From assembly GCA_902592985.1 (NCBI GenBank), contig CACJGR010000003.1, positions 25,220-89,219 on the forward strand: 64,000 nt of DNA, written 5' to 3'. Below, one piece after another: positions 11,177 to 20,816 of the stretch. Every line of letters begins with the position of its first letter. Within the stretch, counting starts at the first letter, position 1. Made by a program: the position numbers and the translations under genes. The notes under the pieces are model-generated. The model was not told where the DNA came from, did no database searches, and worked only from the letters and a program-made list of their open reading frames with translations. This stretch comes from an uncultured Pelagibacteraceae bacterium. GTDB lineage: Bacteria > Pseudomonadota > Alphaproteobacteria > Pelagibacterales > Pelagibacteraceae.

Positions 11177-12447
11177 TTTTTTATTATTTTTTGAACTTCT
11201 AATTTCGAGATATTAAAATTATTTTTTACCCACTTCTCTTCTATTTCCTTTAACTTGGTTCCGAGCTTTTTTCCTTCAGGAATATTATATTCTGTCATTA
11301 AAGTAATGGCTCTAAGAGGAAATAGTGGCGGTTCTTTATCTTTATAAAATTCTATCATTTTTATAAGCTTTTTATCAATTTTTTTTAACCTAAAAATTTG
11401 AAAATAAAGTAAATCTAATAATGATTGTTTTCCATTAAAATATAAAACTTTATCTAGATTTTTCTTAGAAAAAGCTTTTCTATTATTTTTTGATGAAAAA
11501 AAATTATTTAAAAATAAAATTCTTTTTTCATTTTTTTTAGAAAGATTAAATTTATATATAAAATAATTAACATTGTCTGTACCATCAATAATCAATAGAG
11601 ATATTAAAAAAATAAAATCTAAATTGTTAATATTTTCTTTAGCAAAATTATTTAGCTTTTCAAAAATATTAATATTTCTAAATTGAGGAAAGATTAATTT
11701 AATAGTTTCATAACAAAATATATCTTTAGTTAATTTAGAAAAACCATGTGAATAAACTAATTTTTTAAATTCTTCCAATAATCTGTCTGATGAAATTTTA
11801 TTCAATCCATCTAAATTTTGTTTTATAATTTTAGTGATATTTGGATTATGTTTTTGTTTACTATAATTAAGGAAAAATCTTATATATCTTAAAATTCTAA
11901 GATAATCTTCTTTAATTCTTTTGTCTTCTGAACCAATAAATTTTATTTCACCATTTTTTAAGTCTTTTTTACCATTAAAGGGATCAAATAAATTTCCATC
12001 AATATCTGCATAAATTGAATTTATTGTAAAATCTCTTCTTGATGCATCTTCATGCCAATCATTCGAAAATTCAACTTTTGCATGTCTTCCATCAGTTGAA
12101 ATATCTTTTCTTAAAGATGTAACCTCAAATTTTTTGTTATTAATCAAAGCTGTAATTGTTCCATAATCAATTCCTGTTTTATAAAATTTAATATTATTTT
12201 TCTTTAGAATTTCTGATACCTCATCTGGATTTAAATTTACGGCAAGATCAATGTCGTCGACTATTTCATTATTAATAATTTTTCTAACACATCCACCTAC
12301 ATATCTTATTTCACTAGTTTTTGAGAATTCTTCTATAGCTTTAAATATTTTATTTACCTCAGTTTCTTTTCTAAGTTTTTGAAAAGCTAAATTTAATGAA
12401 TTAAAATTTTTTGATTGCGAAAAAATTTTATTTAATAAAGTTATCAT
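11173..12447 (-). CDS. cca: CCA tRNA nucleotidyltransferase/poly(A) polymerase-type nucleotidyltransferase
   Basis: [64 protein letters not shown]. Confidence 0.92.
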   Translation of the reverse strand: MITLLNKIFSQSKNFNSLNLAFQKLRKETEVNKIFKAIEEFSKTSEIRYVGGCVRKIINNEIVDDIDLAVNLNPDEVSEILKKNNIKFYKTGIDYGTITALINNKKFEVTSLRKDISTDGRHAKVEFSNDWHEDASRRDFTINSIYADIDGNLFDPFNGKKDLKNGEIKFIGSEDKRIKEDYLRILRYIRFFLNYSKQKHNPNITKIIKQNLDGLNKISSDRLLEEFKKLVYSHGFSKLTKDIFCYETIKLIFPQFRNINIFEKLNNFAKENINNLDFIFLISLLIIDGTDNVNYFIYKFNLSKKNEKRILFLNNFFSSKNNRKAFSKKNLDKVLYFNGKQSLLDLLYFQIFRLKKIDKKLIKMIEFYKDKEPPLFPLRAITLMTEYNIPEGKKLGTKLKEIEEKWVKNNFNISKLEVQKIIKN

Positions 12448-12450
12448 ATA

Positions 12451-12524
12451 TGGCTGGGGCGCTAGGATTCGAACCTAGGATGGCGGTACCAAAAACCGCT
12501 GCCTTACCGCTTGGCTACGCCCCA
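12451..12524 (-). tRNA. tRNA-Gln (anticodon TTG), CCA encoded
   Basis: Reverse complement TGGGGCGTAGCCAAGCGGTAAGGCAGCGGTTTTTGGTACCGCCATCCTAGGTTCGAATCCTAGCGCCCCAGCCA; acceptor TGGGGCG/CGCCCCA, anticodon loop TTTTGGT, T-loop GGTTCGAATCC. Confidence 0.96.
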
Positions 12525-12556
12525 AAATTAATTTCGTATATCACAAAAAAAAAAAT

Positions 12557-13405
12557 TTATATAGTTTTTGATGTAATACACCAATAGTTATTAAATTTCT
12601 TCCTAAATTCTTTTCTTGCAATTTCTGCAGCTTTTTTAGAATAAAAATAAGCCAAAATTGAGGATCCTGATCCAGACATTCTTACAAATATTACATTTGA
12701 TAATTTCAATAAAAACAATTTTAGTTCCATCAATTTTGGATATTTTTTAAAGACAATTTTTTCTAATACATTGCTTGAATTAATAATATTTTTCTTTCTA
12801 AAAAATGATTGCTTTGAATTATTGTATTTGGCTTTAGAATAATTTCTTACCTTTGAATAAATTAATTTTGTAGAACAGCCAAAATTGGGTTTCACAATTA
12901 ATACATGAAAGCAAAGCTTTTTGTTTAATTTAATCAATTTGCTACTAGAAGATAAAATTGAATTTTTTGGATTTATTCCTAGTATAACATCAGAACCTAT
13001 TAAATTAGCCAGATTTATTAATCTTTTTTTGTTCAATTTAATGATTTTTTTATTATAAAAATAATTAATTAAAGAAGCAGCATTCATAGATCCCCCTCCC
13101 ATTCCAGATTGTTGAGGAATATTTTTTTCAATCTTAATTTCAAACTTTTGATTATTAAGAAGTTTCTTTTTGTCAAGTGTTTGCAAAAGTTTAGAAACTG
13201 TATTTTTGCTATTTATTCCTTTTGCAAATTTTCCTGTAAAATAAACTTTGTGTCTGTATGAATTTATTGGTCGCAAATATATTAAATCATATAAATTTAC
13301 AAAAGTTATTAAACTTTCAATATTATGTTTTTTTGATCTTAATTTTCCTAATATATTTAATGAAAGATTGACCTTGGCATAAGATTTAATTTTTAGAAAT
13401 TTCAT
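12557..13405 (-). CDS. ispE: 4-diphosphocytidyl-2-C-methyl-D-erythritol kinase
   Basis: SYAKVNLSLNILGK, KNIPQQSGMGGGSMNAAS, RMSGSGSSILAYF. Confidence 0.93.
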   Translation of the reverse strand: MKFLKIKSYAKVNLSLNILGKLRSKKHNIESLITFVNLYDLIYLRPINSYRHKVYFTGKFAKGINSKNTVSKLLQTLDKKKLLNNQKFEIKIEKNIPQQSGMGGGSMNAASLINYFYNKKIIKLNKKRLINLANLIGSDVILGINPKNSILSSSSKLIKLNKKLCFHVLIVKPNFGCSTKLIYSKVRNYSKAKYNNSKQSFFRKKNIINSSNVLEKIVFKKYPKLMELKLFLLKLSNVIFVRMSGSGSSILAYFYSKKAAEIARKEFRKKFNNYWCITSKTI

Positions 13406-13408
13406 GAC

Positions 13409-15097
13409 CTAAATTTTTTTTAGGCCTTTTAAAAGTTTAATTTTAATTTTCTCTTTCATGCTTTCTTCAGTATCTTCAAATTGTAAAACATTTTGCCAAT
13501 AATACTTGGCTTGAATCTTTCTATTCATTTTCCACAATATATCTCCATAATGATCATTAACTATTGGATCAAGTGGCATTAACTCAATTGCCATTTTCAA
13601 AAATTGTTCAGCTTTAATTAAATCATCAACTAAATAATATCCCCAACCAACGGAATCTATAATAAATGGATCGTTTTTTTTTTGTTTATATGCTCTTTGC
13701 AACATCTCAATTGCAGTATCAATTTTATAACCTCTTTCTAACCATGAATAAGCTAAATAATTTAAAACATAAGGGTCATTTGGAATAACTTCTAAAGACT
13801 TTAATAAATCTGCGTCAGATTTTTTAAATTTTTTTAATCGTTCATAGCTTCCTCCTCTTCTAAACAATATTTCTGCGTAAATATCTGAATTCTCATTAAT
13901 TTTTGGAAGAATTTCATTGTAATAACTTATGGCAATCTGATGGTCTTTAAAGTTTTTTGCTATATTGCCCATATCAAGCAAAATTTTGATTGAAGGTTTT
14001 TTAATTTTTTTAAATTTTAAATTAATAAAATTATATGCTTGCCGTTTTCCTAATTCTTTCGAAATAATTCGTGTTTTTTTTTTGATTTTATACCAATAAT
14101 AAATATCATCGTTTTTTTTAAAATTATTTAATACTTTGCCGCTCTTTTTATAATTTCCACTATTATAATAATTTTCGGCTAGTAAAGACAAATTAAATTT
14201 AAATTTTGGATTTAAAAAATTAGATATATTTAAATAAAAGTTTGAATTTTCAAGTTCAACTTCGGATGAATATATGTTTGCAATTAAAAAGAAAAATTCA
14301 CTTAAAATATCTGTTTCACTTTTGCAAGAAAAAATCTCATTAAATTTTTCAAACTCTTTTTTATCTATCCAATTTTTTGTTTGGGAAATCAACAAGCTGC
14401 TATCTAAAATATCTATTTGATCTGTTATCTTTTTAGCTTTATTAAATTGGTTTTGATCAATTAAATAATTAATATAAAAAAAAATATATCTTGAATAGTC
14501 AATTTCATCTCTATTAACCAAGTTTTCAAAATGAGTATGAGTTTGTTCATCCTCTAAATAGCAACTATGAAATATTTTTTCAATTACAGATAAATTACCC
14601 AAAATATTATTATTTAACAAAGATTGTTGATTTTCAAAAAGATAAATATAATTTTTTAAAGACTCATAGATAATAAGCTCAAATGTACCACTTTCTTTAA
14701 ATTTTGATAATTTATTTAAATATTTATTACTTTTTTTAAAATTTTTTTTTTTAATACTGTCAAGCATTAATATTAAATAAGCTTCAAAAAAATCTGAACT
14801 TTTTTCACCTGAAGATTGTTTTAATTGTTTTATAGATTGTTTAATCTTTCCCTCCATTACTAAGGAAAAAACATAGGCTTTAAGATATGGATCATGTCTA
14901 TTTATTAAAGAATTTGATAACTTAAAAAACTTTAAGGCATCAATATTTTTCTGATTATCGTAAGATACGAGTGCAGAAAAATAACTAGATAAATTTTTTG
15001 AATTAAATTCCCGAATATCCTGATTTTTGGAGTATACTGTGCTTTGAAAAATAAATAATAGTGTAAGGCAAAATATTTTAAAAAATTTTATTAACAT
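13409..15097 (-). CDS. Tetratricopeptide repeat protein, secreted or membrane-anchored
   Basis: N-terminal hydrophobic segment; C-terminal TPR repeats (AEILFRRGGSYERLKKFKKSDADLLKSLEVIPNDPYVLNYLAYSW). Confidence 0.85.
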   Translation of the reverse strand: MLIKFFKIFCLTLLFIFQSTVYSKNQDIREFNSKNLSSYFSALVSYDNQKNIDALKFFKLSNSLINRHDPYLKAYVFSLVMEGKIKQSIKQLKQSSGEKSSDFFEAYLILMLDSIKKKNFKKSNKYLNKLSKFKESGTFELIIYESLKNYIYLFENQQSLLNNNILGNLSVIEKIFHSCYLEDEQTHTHFENLVNRDEIDYSRYIFFYINYLIDQNQFNKAKKITDQIDILDSSLLISQTKNWIDKKEFEKFNEIFSCKSETDILSEFFFLIANIYSSEVELENSNFYLNISNFLNPKFKFNLSLLAENYYNSGNYKKSGKVLNNFKKNDDIYYWYKIKKKTRIISKELGKRQAYNFINLKFKKIKKPSIKILLDMGNIAKNFKDHQIAISYYNEILPKINENSDIYAEILFRRGGSYERLKKFKKSDADLLKSLEVIPNDPYVLNYLAYSWLERGYKIDTAIEMLQRAYKQKKNDPFIIDSVGWGYYLVDDLIKAEQFLKMAIELMPLDPIVNDHYGDILWKMNRKIQAKYYWQNVLQFEDTEESMKEKIKIKLLKGLKKI

Positions 15098-15108
15098 TAT
15101 TCTATTCT

Positions 15109-15828
15109 ATGATTAAAAAACAAATAAATCAAAAAGACAGTATTGATATAGAATTATTAAACTCAATTGGTTATGATTATGTATTTAATAATAGTCCAAT
15201 CAATCGTTTTAAAAATAAAATTAAAATCCCAGATAAACTTGATAAAAATAAACACGAAAAACTTTTAAGGCTAAAAAAAGAAATAGATTCAATTGAAGAT
15301 TGTAAATTGAAAAAGAATGCTTCGCAACTTGTTTTTGCAGATGGTGATACGCAAAGCACAATAATGATAGTTGGTGAAGGTCCTGGACAAAAAGAAGATG
15401 AATTAGGAAAGCCTTTTGTGGGAGATGCGGGTAATCTCCTAAATAAAATGCTTAAAGCAATAAAAATTGAAAGAAAAAAAATTTATATAACTAATGTTGT
15501 AAATTATCGACCACCAAATAATAGAAAACCAGAACAGTCAGAAATTAATAGATATTCCAAATATCTTAGGGAACATATCTCAATTATTGATCCAAAAATT
15601 TTAATACTTATGGGGAGCACTGCAATGGAAGCTATACTAGGTAGTAATAAAAGAATATCTAAAGAAAGAGGCCAGTGGAAAGAAATAATTATAAAACAAA
15701 AAAATTACAAAACTATTGTTACATTTCATCCAGCGTATCTTTTAAGAAAACCTGATCAAAAAAAATTTTCATGGGAAGATTTAAAAATTGTTCGTAAAGA
15801 GATAGATGAACAAAATATAGTAATTTAA
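15109..15828 (+). CDS. Uracil-DNA glycosylase, family 4-like
   Basis: MIVGEGPGQKEDELGKPFVGDAGNLLNKML, YITNVVNYRPPNNRKP, TFHPAYLLRKP. Confidence 0.9.
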   Translation: MIKKQINQKDSIDIELLNSIGYDYVFNNSPINRFKNKIKIPDKLDKNKHEKLLRLKKEIDSIEDCKLKKNASQLVFADGDTQSTIMIVGEGPGQKEDELGKPFVGDAGNLLNKMLKAIKIERKKIYITNVVNYRPPNNRKPEQSEINRYSKYLREHISIIDPKILILMGSTAMEAILGSNKRISKERGQWKEIIIKQKNYKTIVTFHPAYLLRKPDQKKFSWEDLKIVRKEIDEQNIVI

Positions 15829-15832
15829 TTAT

Positions 15833-16393
15833 ATGAAAAAAATTATAGCTGGTGTTGATGAGGTAGGCAGAGGAAGTCTTATTGGACCAGTATATGCTGC
15901 CGCGGTAATCCTAAAAGAAAAAATAAACACTAAATTATTAAAAGATTCAAAATTAATATCTAAACAAGATAGAGAAAAGCTAAATATTTATATAAAAAAA
16001 AATTCTTATTGGTCTATTGGTAAAGCTTCAGTTGAAGAAATAGAAAAGTTAAATATCTTAAATGCTAGTTTATTGGCTATGAAAAGAGCAATCAAAAAAC
16101 TTCGTAAAAAACCTAATCTAGTAATTATTGATGGAAACAAAATTCCAAAAATAAAAAATTATAATTTAAAATCTATAGTTAGGGCTGACCAAAAAATTCC
16201 TTCTGTTTCGGCAGCATCAATAATAGCTAAGGTTTCTAGAGATAGATTTATTACAAAATTATCAAAAAAATTTAAAAATTATGGTTGGGAAACTAATTAT
16301 GGATATGGAACTAAAAAACATTTGTCTGCATTAAAAAAACTTGGATCAACCAATTACCATAGAAAAACATTTGCTCCTTTACACAAGATATAG
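15833..16393 (+). CDS. rnhB: Ribonuclease HII
   Basis: IAGVDEVGRGSLIGPVYAAAVIL, SAASIIAKVSRDRF, GYGTKKHL. Confidence 0.95.
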   Translation: MKKIIAGVDEVGRGSLIGPVYAAAVILKEKINTKLLKDSKLISKQDREKLNIYIKKNSYWSIGKASVEEIEKLNILNASLLAMKRAIKKLRKKPNLVIIDGNKIPKIKNYNLKSIVRADQKIPSVSAASIIAKVSRDRFITKLSKKFKNYGWETNYGYGTKKHLSALKKLGSTNYHRKTFAPLHKI

Positions 16394-16444
16394 TTACTAT
16401 AAAAATTTATAACACAAATTGAAACCTTTTAATTCAATCTCAGG

Positions 16445-16480
16445 TTGACCATAGAATCCATTTGGAGTCTAATTAGATTT
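16445..16480 (+). promoter_or_regulatory. Putative ccrM promoter containing two GANTC sites
   Basis: TTGACC at 16445, GAATC at 16454-16458 and GAGTC at 16465-16469, AT-rich -10-like segment (TCTAAT/TAGATT) just before the ATG at 16486. Confidence 0.45.
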
Positions 16481-16485
16481 TACAA

Positions 16486-17556
16486 ATGGAAGATAATTTC
16501 AAAAATAAAATTATCAATGGCGATAGCATTAAGGAGTTAAAAAAAATTCCTAACGAAACCTTTGATTTAATTTTTGCAGATCCTCCTTACAATCTTCAAT
16601 TAAAAAATAAATTAACTAGGCCAGATAGATCCAAAGTTAATGCTGTAGATGATAAATGGGATCAATTTAAAAGTTTTAAAAAATATGATGAATTTACTTC
16701 GAAATGGTTAAAGGAATGTAGAAGAATTTTAAAAAAAAATGGTACTCTTTGGGTAATTGGAAGTTATCACAATATTTTTAGATTAGGTACTGCTATACAA
16801 GATTTTGGATTTTGGATTTTAAATGATGTTATTTGGAACAAAAATAATCCCATGCCAAATTTTAGAGGTACAAGATTTACCAATGCACATGAAACATTGA
16901 TTTGGGCATCTAAAGAACAAAAATCAAAATATACTTTTAACTACCAGTCTCTAAAATGTTTAAATGACGATCTTCAAATGAGATCCAATTGGAACCTGCC
17001 AATATGTAACGGAACAGAAAGATTAAAAAAAAATGGTAAAAAAGTTCATTCTACTCAAAAACCAGAGGCATTGTTGCATAGAGTATTGCTAGCTTCTTCC
17101 AATAGAGGTGATATGATTTTAGATCCTTTTCTTGGATCAGGAACTACAGCTACAGTAGCAAAAAAACTAAGAAGAAATTATTACGGTATTGAGAAAGAAA
17201 TAAAATATTTCAGGGCTGCAGAAGAAAGATTAAAAAAAACAAAACCGATTGAAGATGACTTCTTAGATACATTAAAAAATAATAGATCTAAACCAAGAAT
17301 ACCTTTTGGATCTTTAGTTGAACTTGGAATTATAAACCCAGGTACAAATATTTTTGATCAAAAAAAGAAAATAAATGCAAAAATAATGGCTGATGGCAGC
17401 ATTAAACACAGCAAAGTAGAAGGTTCAATCCACAAAGTTGCAGCAACAATTTTGGGGACAGAAAGCTGTAATGGATGGACATACTGGTATTATAATATGA
17501 ATGGATCGATGGTGCCTATAGATAATTTGAGGCAAAGATTAATCTCTAGTAATTAA
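16486..17556 (+). CDS. ccrM: Adenine-specific DNA methyltransferase, CcrM-like (predicted GANTC)
   Basis: [13 protein letters not shown] catalytic motif, [20 protein letters not shown] motif, CcrM-type C-terminal extension ([29 protein letters not shown]). Confidence 0.92.
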   Translation: MEDNFKNKIINGDSIKELKKIPNETFDLIFADPPYNLQLKNKLTRPDRSKVNAVDDKWDQFKSFKKYDEFTSKWLKECRRILKKNGTLWVIGSYHNIFRLGTAIQDFGFWILNDVIWNKNNPMPNFRGTRFTNAHETLIWASKEQKSKYTFNYQSLKCLNDDLQMRSNWNLPICNGTERLKKNGKKVHSTQKPEALLHRVLLASSNRGDMILDPFLGSGTTATVAKKLRRNYYGIEKEIKYFRAAEERLKKTKPIEDDFLDTLKNNRSKPRIPFGSLVELGIINPGTNIFDQKKKINAKIMADGSIKHSKVEGSIHKVAATILGTESCNGWTYWYYNMNGSMVPIDNLRQRLISSN

Positions 17557-18707
17557 TTTTTATAAATTTTTCCCAAGTAATTATCAATAAATTTTTTATT
17601 TTTAACTAACTGTTTTATAATTAAGTCTCTAAAAAAAGTCATAAAAGGATTAGATAAATGAAATGTAAAGTAATTAAATTTAGATCTTCTATTAATCATT
17701 TTTATTCTTTTAATTCTTTGATTGGTAAATTCATCAATGCCGTTTTTGAAACTCTCATATAATTCAAAAGCAGCTTCAATAGATTGGGAAGCACCTTGAG
17801 CAAATGTTGGTAGAAATGTAAAGAAAGCGTCTCCTATTAAAAAAATATTTTTTTGTTTTGGTGTAAAAATTTTCTGACTAATAAATATAGGAAAACATCT
17901 AATATTTTTTAGATTATCTAAAATATTTTGATCAATTTGATTTGATAAATTAGATATAATCGAAGATAAAAAATTTTTATCATCAAATAATGAATAACCT
18001 TCTAGTTGATCTTCACTTAGATTTTTTCTCAATATACCAATAAAATTAAGTGTATTGCCTTTGTTCACAGGATATATCACTGAGTGAAAATTAGACCCCA
18101 AAAATAATGAAATATTGCTGGAATCAATACTATTTTTAATATCTTCCTTATTAATAGTGCCTCTAATTGCAATAGCATTAAAATATTTAGGCTTAATATC
18201 TCTATTTAATATTAACGATTTTGTAGAAGAAAAAATACCATCTGAAATGACCAAATAATCACATCTAGCTGAAGATTTATCTTCAAAAGTTAAATTAATA
18301 TTTTCAGTAGTAGAATTAATTTTACTAACTATTTTATTATACTGCATTAAATTACTTGGAAGTTTTTCTTTTAAAAATTTAACTAAAATTGATCTCTGCA
18401 GCGTCGTATATTTTGCTTCTTCAGTATTAAACTTAGATATATCCAAATCACATATTTTATTTTTTTTTAATAATGAATAAAAATCTATTTTTTTAGGATT
18501 AAATTGGTGCGCTGAATTTAAATTTTGAAAGCCAATTTTATTAAGCAATTTAATACTATTAACTGAAAGCTGTATTCCGTAACCTTCTTCTAAATTAATT
18601 GAATTATTTTTTTCATAAATTGTAGTTTCATAATTGGAACTTTGCCGTAATAGACTTGCAAAAAATAAACCTGAAATACCAGCTCCTATTATTGCAACTT
18701 TTTTCAT
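17553..18707 (-). CDS. FAD-dependent monooxygenase (UbiH/PHBH-like)
   Basis: [48 protein letters not shown]. Confidence 0.85.
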   Translation of the reverse strand: MKKVAIIGAGISGLFFASLLRQSSNYETTIYEKNNSINLEEGYGIQLSVNSIKLLNKIGFQNLNSAHQFNPKKIDFYSLLKKNKICDLDISKFNTEEAKYTTLQRSILVKFLKEKLPSNLMQYNKIVSKINSTTENINLTFEDKSSARCDYLVISDGIFSSTKSLILNRDIKPKYFNAIAIRGTINKEDIKNSIDSSNISLFLGSNFHSVIYPVNKGNTLNFIGILRKNLSEDQLEGYSLFDDKNFLSSIISNLSNQIDQNILDNLKNIRCFPIFISQKIFTPKQKNIFLIGDAFFTFLPTFAQGASQSIEAAFELYESFKNGIDEFTNQRIKRIKMINRRSKFNYFTFHLSNPFMTFFRDLIIKQLVKNKKFIDNYLGKIYKN

Positions 18708-19687
18708 AAATATTTGTCTAACGAAGAAAAAATTTTTTTTGTAAACGTTGGCAATGTATAACTGCTAAACTTTGCTTGTTCAATCCAAGAACTGTTTGCA
18801 ATGCTACTAGTTCTTTTCATTACTTTAATATTTATATTCATATTCATATTGGACATTTTAAAATTTAATGATTTTTTTAAACTTTTGGGTTTAGAAATTT
18901 CTTCCATTGGAAATATTTTTAAATTTTTTAAAAAATTAAATTTAGTATTTTTAATTAGCAAAATTTTATTTCCTTTTGTAAAAATTTTTACTGCATAAAA
19001 TTTATCAATTTTTTTGTTACTTTTAACAGCAATTTCAAAATCTTGTTTTTTATAAGATTTACAATTTTTAGTTAATGGACATTTTTTGCAAAGTGGCTTT
19101 TTTGGTTTGCAGATAAGAGCTCCTAGTTCCATTATAGCTTGTGCATAATCACCTGCTCTATCGGAAGTTCCTAAAAAATTTTTTTTTTTTATGAGGTTTT
19201 CTTTACTAATTTCTGTTTTAGATTTTAAGTTAAATAATCTTTTAACAACTCTTTCAACATTTCCATCCATGGGTAAGTAAGGTTTATTAAATGCAATAGC
19301 CAATATGGCCCTGGCCGTATATTCTCCTATTCCAGGGAGTTTTTTTAGCTCATCTAAAGTAATTGGCAATTTTTTTTTATACTGACTAATTACTATTTTT
19401 GCCGTTTTTTTTAAATTTTTTGCCCTTGAATAATATCCGAGACCTTCCCAGTATTTTAATAATTTTTTTTCATTAATTTTTGCAAGAGAAACTAAATTTG
19501 GAATATTTTTTATAAAATTATTAAAATATGGAATTACAGTTGCAACTTGTGTTTGTTGCAACATAAATTCACTAACTAAAGTGAAATATTCTCTTTTTTT
19601 TTGAGAACATTTTTTTCTCCAAGGCAAAATCCTTTTATTATTATCATACCAATCAAGAATTTTTTTTGTTAATATTAGATTATTCAT
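18704..19687 (-). CDS. mutY: A/G-specific adenine glycosylase
   Basis: ILPWRKK, EFMLQQTQVATVIPYF, LPGIGEYTARAILAIAF, Fe-S cluster cysteines CKPKKPLCKKCPLTKNC. Likely start MNNLILTKK at 19687 rather than 19732. Confidence 0.92.
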   Translation of the reverse strand: MNNLILTKKILDWYDNNKRILPWRKKCSQKKREYFTLVSEFMLQQTQVATVIPYFNNFIKNIPNLVSLAKINEKKLLKYWEGLGYYSRAKNLKKTAKIVISQYKKKLPITLDELKKLPGIGEYTARAILAIAFNKPYLPMDGNVERVVKRLFNLKSKTEISKENLIKKKNFLGTSDRAGDYAQAIMELGALICKPKKPLCKKCPLTKNCKSYKKQDFEIAVKSNKKIDKFYAVKIFTKGNKILLIKNTKFNFLKNLKIFPMEEISKPKSLKKSLNFKMSNMNMNINIKVMKRTSSIANSSWIEQAKFSSYTLPTFTKKIFSSLDKYL

Positions 19688-20173
19688 ATGCGATCTAGAA
19701 ATAATACTAAGCAGAGAAACAGAGTCATTCAAGGCTTAAGATCTTTTAAATATACTTTGCCAAAAAATATTAAAAGAATAATTATAAAAAAAGGTCATAT
19801 ATTTTCCGAAACTTTAAATAACTGGAAATACATAGTTGGGGATGATTTGTTTAGAGTTTGTTACCCAAAATCATTTAAAAATTCTAATAAATTAGGCGCT
19901 AGCTATTTACTTGTTATGGTAAAAAGGGGTCATGAAGTGGATATGGAGTACTCAAAAAAACGAATATTAGATAAAATGAATAGCTACTTTGGTTATTCAG
20001 TTGTAAAAAAACTAAAACTTGTAAGCTTTGATGATAATCAAACTAATTTTAAAAAAACTAAAATTAATCATAATGCGACAAATAGCAAATATATGAATAA
20101 AATTATTGATATTAAGAATGACAAAATTAAAAAATCATTAATTGAATTAAGTAAATTATTTAAAGAAAAATGA
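19688..20173 (+). CDS. DUF721/DciA-like protein
   Basis: LNNWKYIVGDDLFRVCYPKSF; only ATG in the N-terminal part is 19688; sits next to mutY. Confidence 0.72.
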   Translation: MRSRNNTKQRNRVIQGLRSFKYTLPKNIKRIIIKKGHIFSETLNNWKYIVGDDLFRVCYPKSFKNSNKLGASYLLVMVKRGHEVDMEYSKKRILDKMNSYFGYSVVKKLKLVSFDDNQTNFKKTKINHNATNSKYMNKIIDIKNDKIKKSLIELSKLFKEK

Positions 20174-20808
20174 ACAAATTTATAAAAGTTTTGTCTAAAC
20201 CGTGCTTTATAATTCTTTTTTTATTCAGTTTGGGGTGTGATCAAGCTAGCGAAAAAAAATCAGAAAATGATAATTTGAAAAATTCTTTTGACGGAATTAA
20301 CAGAATTTATGAAGGAAAATTAGATTCTAAAGTAACAATTATAACTTACGAATCTTTAACCTGTGGCCACTGTGCAGATTTTCATACAAATATATATCCT
20401 CAATTAAAAAAAGAATTTATTGATGCGGGTCTAGTTAGAATTGAATTCAGACATTTTCCTTTAGATGGGGCGGCATTAAATGCTTCAAAAATTGCTCAAT
20501 GTAGAAATGATGGAAAATCAGATGTATTAAATTTTTTGTTTTCAAATCAGAAAAAATGGGCAATCGGTGAAACTGTAGAAACAGCAAATGAAAATTTGAA
20601 AAAACTTTTAAAAGATGAAAATATTGTTATTGACTTTGAAAAATGTACAAACAACAAAAAAATTGAAGATTACGTTTTAAATGATCGAATCGAAGGAGTT
20701 AAAAAATTTAAAGTAAATGCTACTCCTACGATAATAATCAATAATAAAAAGTTTGATAAGTCTCTAAACTATAAAAATTTAAAAAAATCCATTGAAAAAC
20801 TGATATAA
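20170..20808 (+). CDS. DsbA-family thiol:disulfide oxidoreductase, lipoprotein-like
   Basis: Lipobox-like LFSLGC; CGHC active site (LTCGHCADFH); VNATPTIIINNK cis-Pro region. Confidence 0.9.
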   Translation: MNKFIKVLSKPCFIILFLFSLGCDQASEKKSENDNLKNSFDGINRIYEGKLDSKVTIITYESLTCGHCADFHTNIYPQLKKEFIDAGLVRIEFRHFPLDGAALNASKIAQCRNDGKSDVLNFLFSNQKKWAIGETVETANENLKKLLKDENIVIDFEKCTNNKKIEDYVLNDRIEGVKKFKVNATPTIIINNKKFDKSLNYKNLKKSIEKLI

Positions 20809-20816
20809 GTTTATTC

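Noticed and set aside
12525-12556. Poly-A/T run after ispE as a terminator
   Set aside because: No hairpin precedes the T tract on the transcribed strand; more likely part of an AT-rich tRNA promoter region.
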